Positions 56,362-64,000 of a stretch of DNA of 64,000 nucleotides are shown here, piece after piece. Positions within the stretch are counted from its first letter, which is position 1, and each line of letters starts with the position of its first letter. The DNA is from Macrothele yani (Eukaryota; Arthropoda; Arachnida; Araneae; Macrothelidae). Under the pieces are notes generated by a model. It was not told the DNA's origin. It did no database searches and was given only the letters and a program-made list of their open reading frames with translations. The translations under genes and the position numbers were made by a program. The stretch covers positions 52,356,469 through 52,420,468 of the forward strand of contig CM076996.1 in NCBI GenBank assembly GCA_039090855.1, written 5' to 3'.

Positions 56362-57960
56362 CTACTGCTGGACGAAGGTCTCCCCAAGTTTCCTCCACAA
56401 CGGTCTGTCTTGTGCCAGTATCCTCCATGTCACTTCTGCATACTTTCGAATTTCATCCGCCCACCTCCCATGTGGTCTTCTTCTGGGTCTTTTCCTGTCC
56501 CTTGGAATCCAATCTAAAATTTTGGCTGTCCATCGATGGTCTGTCCTTCTGGCAGTATGTCCAGCCCATTGCCATTTCAGGGATTTAACTCTGATCATGA
56601 TGTCTTCCACTTTTGTCATTTTTCTGATCCACGAGTTCCTCTTCTTATCTCTCCTGGTTACACCAAGCATGCATCTCTCCATGCTGCTTTGAGTTGTCTG
56701 CAGCCTTTGTATGTCTCTTTTAGTTAAGGTCCCAGTCTCTGCACCATACGTAAGCACTGGAAGGATGGATTGATCAAACACTTTTCTTTTAAGACATAAT
56801 GGCATATTGCTCTTGAAAATTATGATGTTTCTTCCAATTTAGCTCTCCAGGCAAGTTTTGTACGCCGATTAATTTCTTCATCAATGTGACCCTCACTTGA
56901 TATCTGCTGTCCAAGATAAACATACGTGTCTGTTATCTCCAGCTTTTCTCCATCAATCGATAAATCTTCATTTCTTGAAAAAGCATTGAACATTAATTTT
57001 GTCTTCTAAAAGTTCATTTTTAATCCCACTTCTTTACTCTTGTCAGCAAGTTCCTGGATCATACTCTGCAGCTCTGATGGGGTAGTTGCAAAAATGACTA
57101 CGTCATCTGCAAAATGAAGGTGGGTTAGATAATCTCCATTAATCTTTATCCCCTTGTTTTCCCAGCTCAGCGTCTGAAAGACACCCTCCAATGTGGCATT
57201 AAAGAGCTTCGGAGATATGGTGTCACCTTGTCTCACTCCCTTTTTAACTTTTATGTGTGCTGTATTCTCAAACAGCCGAATCTTTGCACTTGCATTTTCA
57301 TAGATGTTATTAATAATATTAATGTATGCATCTTCAATACCGCAGGATTTCAGAGCCATTGTAACTGCTGATGGTTTCACCGAATCAAAGGCTTTTTCAT
57401 AATCGATAAAAGCCATGCACAATGGAAGTTCACATTCCCTCGCTTTTTCAATTAGTTCTCTCAGTACGTGGATATGATCTATTGTGCTGTAGCCACTCCT
57501 GAATCCAGCTTGTTCTCTCGGTTGAGCCATGTCCAGTGTTACCTTCAAGCGGTGTGAAAGAACTTTAGTGAAGATTTTATATAAACCACTGATAGGAGGC
57601 TGATAGTTCTGTAGTTCCCGAGATCCTCAATGTCACCTTTTTTATGTAGCAGGATCATTGTAGCGTTGTTCCAATCCTCAGGAATCTTCCCTTCATTAAG
57701 GCATCAAGTGAAAATTTGGGCGAGTACTGTTTCGATTTCTCCACTTGCTTCTTGTATGATGTCTACAGTAATTCCGTCTTCTCCTGGAGCTTTTCCCCGC
57801 TACATGTTCTTGATTGCATGTGCAACTTCTGCTGGGAGGACTGGAATAACTCTGGTACTGATACCTTTCATGATGTCTGGAGTACATGTATCATCCCTTT
57901 CATATAATTTAGAGTAGAAATCTTTCACTCTTGTCAAAATTTCTGCCTCTATTTCTTGTT
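56362..57960 (-). pseudogene. RTE copy B reverse transcriptase and C-terminus
   Basis: 57630-57960 is a decayed N-terminal RT part. 57006-57548 is open: QPREQAGFRSGYSTIDHIHV, MAFIDYEKAFDSVKPSAVTM, KKGVRQGDTISPKLFNATLE and LHFADDVVIFATT. After a break at about 57000, 56362-56805 gives YGAETGTLTKRDIQRLQTTQ and GRWADEIRKYAEVTWRILAQ. FADD is the catalytic box. Stops and frame changes near 57560, 57005 and 56830 inactivate it. Confidence 0.85.
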
Positions 57961-58030
57961 ACAGAACCATCTTCTTTTCTCAGTGCCATAATCTGTTTTC
58001 TTCCCTTACTGAGATGTCCCTTTGCTATCT

Positions 58031-59285
58031 TTAGGCTTTGGTTGTTTTCAATTGCTTTCTCACTAGTTCACAGTTGAATTTCCTTACGTCTTCAGTGATA
58101 CTTTTCCGTATTGTCTTGCACAGCTTTATATATTCCACTTTGGAAGTCACATCTTCTTTAGTTGTCCTCATCTCTCTTCTTTTTTGCATCAACATTTTGG
58201 TTTTTCCTGATAATATGATCACATGAAACTTGTTCTTAGACCCAGCTAATTTTGTTGTTGTTTCCACAAGAGCTTTGGTTACTTTTCTGTTAACTTCAGA
58301 AATATCCACTTCTTCCAATGTTAGGCCTTCTAAAGCAGAGAATCTGTTCTTCAGTTCCAACTGGAAGGTATTATGGTGTTTTTTAAGGTTGGTTATGTCA
58401 ATACATTTTGTCTGTCTTATGAGCTTGCCACATTCAAGTTTAGTGTTGAGGTGCATCTTACATCTCACCAATCTATGGTCACTACCTGTGTTGAACTTGT
58501 TTAGCACACTGCAGTCTTCTATGACTAATTTTTTGTTAGACATAATAAAATCAATTTCACTTGTCGTTCCATTTGGGTGTCTCCATGTCCATTTCCTGTG
58601 TGGCTTGTTCTTGAAAAAGGAGTTCAAGATGAAAAACCCTTCTGCCTCTGCAAACTCAAAGAGAGCATTTCCACGCTGGTTTCTGTTGTTGTGACCGAAT
58701 TTATCTACTGAAGTTTCATTCTGTTGCCGTTGCCCTATTTTTGCATTGAAATCTCCCATAATTATCTTCAAATGCTGCTTATCTTTATTATTTAGATGAT
58801 GAATTAATTTCCTCATAAAATTCTTCAATTTCTTCTTCATGTTGACTTGTGGTGGGTGCATAAGTTTGAATTATCTGAGCCTGGTATCTTCTCGATAGTT
58901 GGATAACGAGTCTTGCAGCTCTGTCAGAGGAACTTTCAACTTCTACAACTTTATCCTTCAGTTTCTTGTTTATTATAAATCCAACACCACTAGTTCTGCC
59001 AGTATCTGTCCCACAATAGTAGAAGAGATGTCCACTTTTCAGTTCAATGAGATCTTCTCCTTTTCTCCTTACCTCACTTAGCCCGACGATGTCCCACTTG
59101 ATCCTTTGTAGTTCTTCTTCCAATTCAAGAAGCCTTGAATCAGAAGATAGGGAGCGTCCATTACACGTAGCCAAGGTCAGCATCAGATGGCAACCTAGTT
59201 CGGTCCTCCGAGGATTCTTAGCACCCTCTGCCTTCATGTCGCACCTTGGCCAGGTACATTCCAGCTGCCGGAGACTGAGGGACAA
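58031..59285 (-). pseudogene. RTE copy B endonuclease and linker
   Basis: Minus strand: TLATCNGRSLSSDSRLLELE, DIVGLSEVRRKGEDLIELKS, TSGVGFIINKKLKDKVVEV, AQIIQTYAPTTS (58788-59285), then IIMGDFNAKIGQRQQNETSV, TSEIDFIMSNKKLVIEDCSV and GSDHRLVRCKMHL. All AP-endonuclease boxes are present (N, E, GDFN, SDH). Only one frameshift near 58810 divides it. It is better preserved than copy A. Confidence 0.87.
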
Positions 59286-59432
59286 GATTTAAGTTGTAGA
59301 GTCATTTTGTAGGGGTTTGGCCTAACTCACCACGCTGGTCAAGCGGGTTGGTGAGTGTGGGATAGCATTTACTCTAATCCCGATGGTATAGTTATACCGC
59401 TAATGGCGGTCGTCAGAGCCCCTTTAGTGGGA

Positions 59433-59506
59433 ATATATATATATATATATCCATAAAAATTAAAAAAATATATATATATATATATATATATTTTAAATTT
59501 TTATGG
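59433..59506. repeat. (TA)n tract with an AT-rich palindrome
   Basis: A TA run to 59450, then ccataaaaatt...aatttttatgg (59451-59506) folding around a second TA run of about 24 bases. It directly flanks the 5' end of RTE copy B. Confidence 0.85.
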
Positions 59507-59510
59507 CCTC

Positions 59511-60459
59511 AGCTTTGACCTGATATTTAAGTTAACCAAAATGAAGTAAGAAAAACTTTGACAGCTTCCCTAGCTTACTGCAACATTGAATTTAGAACTT
59601 GTATTATTATTTTTCCGGCACCTTGAATTTTTATTTTTCATCCTGAAACTCCTGGAAAGTTCCACGCCAACTTGAGTATCTACTGGCGGTAAAATTGAAA
59701 GGGAAAACTTTCATTTCTTTGCATCTTCATGGTCCTAGTTGAGGAAAGAAAATGTGTCTTCTGAAACATGGCCAAGAGTGCTTTCACCTGTGTGAGGCCA
59801 TTTAGGCCTTCACTTCTATTCTGGTGAGGCGGGAGGACGCTTAGACTGATACTTGTCTCCTGCAGGCTGAGATGCTGGACATCCAGGGGAGGAGGGTGTT
59901 CCTTTTATTCCACAAGGCCAAGAATGCTGGGGGTCTTTCTTCTGACCGGCGGACCTTTTAAAACAAGGATGGCTCCTTTTGGTTCGGCTGCAGCAGCTAT
60001 CTGAAGTCGTGGGTGCCGCAGGTTGTTGGCTGGGCTCTCATTCGGCAACGCTTTTCTTCTCTGTCCTTAACGGACTTCTAGCGGTGGAGTTCTTCTATGA
60101 TGACATCTTTGCATGGCTTGCGCCATCTTTCTCCCTCGGTGCTGCCAGGGAAAGACTAAGTCAAATATTCCTTCTTTCCCCAAAAAAGAAAAGGCAGCGT
60201 TCAACTCCTCAGAGTATGCTCGCCTCGCAAGTTGTGGCGAGTGATGGGGCAACAAGGCTCATTTTCAACATTGTACGGAGGCAAGGCAGAAAAGACAGTG
60301 GTGCCCTTCCGGACACCAGAACACAGACCCAAAGCATTTGACCCCAATCACAAGATCTCTCGTAATGCCCTTCGCAAAAGCCTCCACTCGGTCACGTAAC
60401 ATTAGCTAAAGTGATCAGTCGCGTTGGCGGCATCTCATTATTTGAAAGTTCCTTGCCTG

Positions 60460-60462
<3 letters not shown>
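59511..60462. other. GC-richer segment of unknown nature
   Basis: 59740-60420 is distinctly richer in G+C than its surroundings. One frame reads AEMLDIQGRRVFLLFHKAKN and AGGLSSDRRTFKT (about 59868-59960). Another runs 121 codons without ATG (59979-60341). I cannot assign either; an old transposon or retrogene fragment is possible. There are no splice or promoter signals I trust. Confidence 0.35.

Positions 60463-60504
<42 letters not shown>
60463..60504. repeat. (GA)n microsatellite
   Basis: 21 uninterrupted AG/GA units. Confidence 0.97.
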
Positions 60505-60506
<2 letters not shown>

Positions 60507-60977
60507 TGAAGCGGGGGAAGGGGGGGGAACTAACTTTCTCCACTGGACAATGTAAAATGCAGCCCTACGCAAGGCGGTTCGCCCTAGCAACAACATAAGA
60601 AAAACAAATCCAATGCATCGCCCAGCTCTGACAGTGGAGATTGGGATGCATGTCAAGGTTACGCTGGCTGACCTTCGACAAATTCTGGGAATCTCGAAGG
60701 GTAATAGGGGACAACACAAAGGTTATGCAAGGTTAAGAGAATTCAAACGAACTTTTTTTTACGGCGACCCAAAGAAACAGACAGAAAAAATGGTGAGAAG
60801 AATTTTGGCTTTCTCCATTTTAACTGGCACACATAAAAAAAAAAAAAAAAAAAATACACCCGGAAATCACTAGTTATATAGTTAAACATATCATACACAT
60901 ACAAAATTATAATTTGGATATCCTAGTAGGGAAATATTGAAAAACAAGAGAGCTGCAAAACGAACTTTCTGTTTTCC
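60505..60977. other. Unclassified sequence
   Basis: Contains an 86-codon frame (60613-60873) with no recognisable motif and an A-run at 60836-60854. Confidence 0.3.

Positions 60978-61022
<45 letters not shown>
60978..61022. repeat. (TTA)n microsatellite
   Basis: About 15 uninterrupted TTA units. Unlike the TAA tract at 36056, no R4/Dong end adjoins it; a CAGGGTTCCC sequence does. Confidence 0.95.
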
Positions 61023-61023
<1 letters not shown>

Positions 61024-61190
61024 AGGGTTCCCATGCAACCTGGAAAACCGGGAAAACCAGGAATTCTCAGGGAATTTGAAAATTGTTCCAAAAATCAGGG
61101 AAAACTCAGGGAAAATTGTGCTTTTCCGTAAAAATCAGGGAATTTTTTTATCAGGGAACTGTAAAGGCAGGGAATTTTTCATTTTGCCAG
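61023..61190. repeat. CAGGGTTCCC end with 'cagggaa' clusters
   Basis: It starts CAGGGTTCCCATGCAACC directly after (TTA)n and repeats 'tcagggaa' five times. It looks like one subterminal end of a hAT-like element, similar in style to 23321. No opposite end (…GGGAACCCTG) is found downstream. Confidence 0.45.
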
Positions 61191-63240
61191 AAAAATATTT
61201 TGTTTCAGACTTTTGTGAAATATATTTCTGTATTGCTAAGTTTTAAAATAATTCCGAGTTGTTTTATCCTTCGAGGCAACTCCGCAACCCACCCACCGAT
61301 TAAAGTGCAGCTGTGCAGTGCAGGGGAGTGCGTCTCTTTGCGGTTTCCCCGTCTCCATATGATCTAAACTACAACCGAACAAACATACACGTCAAAGCGT
61401 GAGAGAAAGCCATTAATCACTCACCCATTTCGCAGGCTCTTATCTGCTGGTGTTCGCGAAGAGAGGCAGTCATTTGTTCCTGAGTAGGTGCCCCGGTTCT
61501 CTGTGTAGACTGGGAAAAAAATTATGAAGAAGCTATTTCCTCAATTTTTTAAATAACCGACTGAAATTTTTACAGTGGGCAAGATATATGAAAATAACGT
61601 TCCATTTTAAATTTCGCCAAAATTCATTGGAAACTTTAGAAGTTGAGCTTTTTTTTTTTTTTTTTTTTTCCCCTTTTTTGCATATTCCACTTGTCTTTTA
61701 TCAAACCGTACAAAAACATTTTATTTTGCCGGATGTTGGTCATCCTAATAAATCCCCCTTCAAGAGCAGTGTGGATGAATGTTGCAAATTGAGGTCACCT
61801 AATTTATTTTGAAAAAGGTTCGTATCACTTACGAACTAAAGCTTCGCTTTCGTAATTCTGTAGCAGAGTTGGTATAGTTGGAAAAGTATGTACCTTCAAA
61901 TGTTAGAACAGGGAAAATATTATGAAATAGGAAGATTCTTCAAAGAGGGGGAAGATTTATTTTTTTCATAGTACTTACGAGTATTCTGACAAAAAATATA
62001 TGAAAAATACCATGCAATGAAGCTGGTACTATTGCATACCTACCATATTTCCCAGATTTCACGGCCTTTTTCTAGATTCGTTGTCTTCCGGTTTTAAGGC
62101 CGGAAAAAGATTTTTTTATTCTGTCATATTTTTATTTCATAATGCATGAAGAAATTTATTTATAGCTATTTTAAGACGATATTCCAATTACTGCAAGAGC
62201 TGGCTGGTTGCGAAAAATAGGGTAGTCCGACGCCCGGAACCATAGATTTTCACATTTGGGTCATTCCACGCAAAATCGTCAGATATTGAAATAATTTTCC
62301 ACCAACACATCTCCGATTCGTACGATTTTTTTTTTGTTTTACAGGTAGCTGCCTCCAAGTTATTAAAAACCCTGAAAGTTTCAACTTTTTTTGTTTCTGA
62401 TAGATTAGAAGATATTATTTTTTGAATTTTTGTGCATAGTAGAACCGTTTTCCATAAAAACGCAAATATCTCCGTTATTTAGAATAAGAAATATAAAATT
62501 CATCATTCTCTCGTAATTTTTCCCAAGGTTTCAGCTTATACATAGGGAAAAAAAAAAAATTGCGAGAACAAAAGTTAGACAGGGTAGAAATTGTCTTGTA
62601 ATCGTAAATTCTTCATATTGCGTTGCTGCACCTCACAAAATTTGCATAAATTATTCATTTCACATCTTTACCCTCACATTGCCAAAAAAAAAAAAAAAAA
62701 AATCTACCTAGTTACTACTGATGAAAATATTTGCCGTGCGTGCTCTATTGGTTTCAGGTTTGTCAGTGCAGGCGCTAAAGCCCCTGTCACCGTTTTGGAT
62801 GACGTTATTTGTGCATACGTGAGATTCTTCCGCGAATTCGCGGAATTCCTCGATTCCGCTTTTTTGTGGAGTAAAAGAACTAAGCGCTTTCTAGCTGAAA
62901 GCGTTGTTTTTGGAGCAGACGCGGGGGCAAGAAGAAATGTTGGTGGAGTCAGGAGCTCAATTCGTTTAATGCTGTCAACAATGGATGGGTTGTCAGTCAC
63001 TTGAGCATCGCAGCGCAAAGGGTGGAAGCTCTTCCTACTTCGTGCATTAGGGAAACTACCACAGCCCTTCCGTGTCTTGCAGGAAATCGCCACTCTGCAT
63101 TCTATCAGGGCCAAACTATCCGCTTGATTCTATCCGTGACGTCATCGCCAGAAACTCTCTCTTGTAATTTGCAAATGTACCCGAATGCGTTCCCGCTTTT
63201 CTGAGATCGTTCGAGAATCGAAGCTCTCGTGAATCCTCTT
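61191..63240. other. Intron with scattered repeat remnants
   Basis: 61510-61640 resembles the dispersed 1.1-kb repeat ('gaaatttttacagt', 'aaatttcgccaaaattc'). 62590-62660 recalls the 55-300 family ('cttgtaatcgtaaattctt'). Overlapping frames at 62591-63114 on both strands are unrecognised. 63250-63290 ('atgccaaaaaatacggaatc') resembles the hAT-2 left end near 495-520. Confidence 0.4.
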
Positions 63241-63394
63241 CCTACGGAGGATGCCAAAAAATACGGAATCTCCGTAATTATTACGGATTTCCCCCGGGAT
63301 TATGGGTGACTAACAAAAAAATTATGGATATTCAGATTTTCGCTGTTATTAAGAAAGTTTTACTGATTTTGTAAATAATCGACGTAAAAGCCTC

Positions 63395-64000
63395 TGAACA
63401 AAGTTCGTAACACAGCCCTTTGTCTTTTTTTTTTTTTTTTCTCAGGTGGTGGAACTTGTTTTGCTTGTTTCAAAGTGTGAACAAAAAAAAAAATGCCCAT
63501 CGTGCTTCTTTCGCCATGGCCCGGGATTACGTCGACCTGAAGCATCTAAATAAAGTTTGTGGCGCAGCTTTCTTTTCTTAAATTCGTTCTACCACCACCC
63601 CCCACCCCCACCCCCAAAGAGAAGGAATTTGTTTTGCTTGTTTGAAAGCTAAGTGGAAAGGAAGAATGGCGCCGCGCCGCGGGATTATGTAGGCCTGGCG
63701 GGCTTCTTTTGCCATGATCCGGAATTACGTTGGTTCAGACGTGCTTTCGCTGTTGCCCGGAATTGCTTCTGCCCGATGCCTCTGAACCATGTTCGTGACG
63801 AACCTTTTTGGTTTTTTTTCTAAGGAGGAGGAATGTGTTCTGCTTGTTTGAAAACTTAGTGGAAAGAAAGCACGGCGCCCAGCTAGGATAACGTCGGCTC
63901 GAAGCCACTGAACAAAGTTTGTGATGCAACTCTGTTTCTTTCCTTTTTTTTTTTTCTAAGGGAGAATGTGTTTTGCATGTTTGAAAGCTAGGGGAGGGGA
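63395..64000. repeat. GC-richer degenerate tandem repeat, continues past the window
   Basis: About four units of 130-200 bases with 'ttgttttgcttgtttgaaag', 'gtggaaaggaag', 'ggcgccgcg..gggattatgt' and 'ctgaacaaagttcgtga' in order. Frames in it are artefacts of the repeat. Confidence 0.7.

Larger units (their letters stand above)
56335..59432 (-). mobile_element. RTE-type LINE, near full length, copy B (reversed)
   Basis: It reads right to left: 5' end at 59432 ('tcccactaaaggggctctg'), endonuclease, RT, basic tail, then the (TGA)n tail at 56335. It is 3.1 kb. (TA)n tracts abut both ends (56320-56334, 59433-59450), which is either the target or its duplication. It is collinear with copy A and gives the empty site for copy A's 2.4-kb insertion. 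Confidence 0.88.

Noticed and set aside
59979..60341. 121-codon open stretch
   Set aside because: It has no ATG start, no recognised motif and no splice context; kept only as an observation on composition.
44300..64000. A third Sbf exon (expected FPVVxWR) after exon B
   Set aside because: No segment with acceptor, fitting phase and that reading was found by eye; it may lie beyond the window.
1..64000. LTR retrotransposon or endogenous virus
   Set aside because: No gag/protease/integrase motifs, primer-binding site or paired LTRs recognised; every RT found is non-LTR or Penelope type.

Overview
This window is eukaryotic, intron-scale DNA from an animal with a large, transposon-loaded genome. 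The best guess is an arthropod, perhaps a chelicerate or another large-genome lineage; the exact clade cannot be fixed from the sequence. I find no bacterial gene organisation, CRISPR, rRNA, tRNA or operon. The only host gene I can support is a SET-binding-factor / myotubularin-related pseudophosphatase (Sbf; the SBF1/SBF2 = MTMR5/MTMR13 family). Two plus-strand exons (11766-11979 and 44210-44290) have good splice signals and matching codon phase. A 32.2-kb intron separates them, so nearly everything else is intronic.

Layout. 0-5.4 kb: three-level nest; an old hAT copy is cut by a second hAT (488-5131), which is cut by a Tigger/pogo element (2451-4437). 5.5-6.2 kb: relic of a transposase-like C-terminus. 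6.8-10.2 kb: decayed LINE with RT and RNase H, holding a 401-bp piggyBac deletion derivative. 11.8 kb: Sbf exon A. 12.7-18.3 kb: full-length RTE-like LINE split by a 2.4-kb terminal-inverted-repeat transposon with a 3-bp TTA duplication (CACTA/CMC-like by ends); 18.6-19.8 kb holds an older relic of the same protein family on the other strand. 19.9-31.5 kb: a mariner-type element split by a 9.7-kb element whose ends are long, inverted tandem arrays; inside that lies a 3.9-kb CAGGGATC element. The mariner itself sits in one arm of a palindrome carrying a hammerhead-like motif. 32.6-36.1 kb: R4/Dong-type retrotransposon between two (TAA)n tracts. 37.9-41.8 kb: two Penelope-like elements head to head, each ending in a hammerhead-ribozyme-like motif, followed by a third, divergent Penelope-like relic. 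44.2 kb: Sbf exon B. 47.3-51.7 kb: hAT inside a 22-bp minisatellite, itself holding another element. 56.3-59.4 kb: second full-length RTE copy, reversed and inserted in a TA tract. The window ends in degenerate GC-richer repeats.

Every transposon coding region I can read is broken by stops, frameshifts or deletions, so I call them pseudogenes. Family names rest on motifs and remembered family features, not on any database search. Strongest observations: target-site reconstructions (TTAA, TA, TTA, TAA tracts), the phase-matched exon pair, the inverted-array element and the ribozyme-like motifs.
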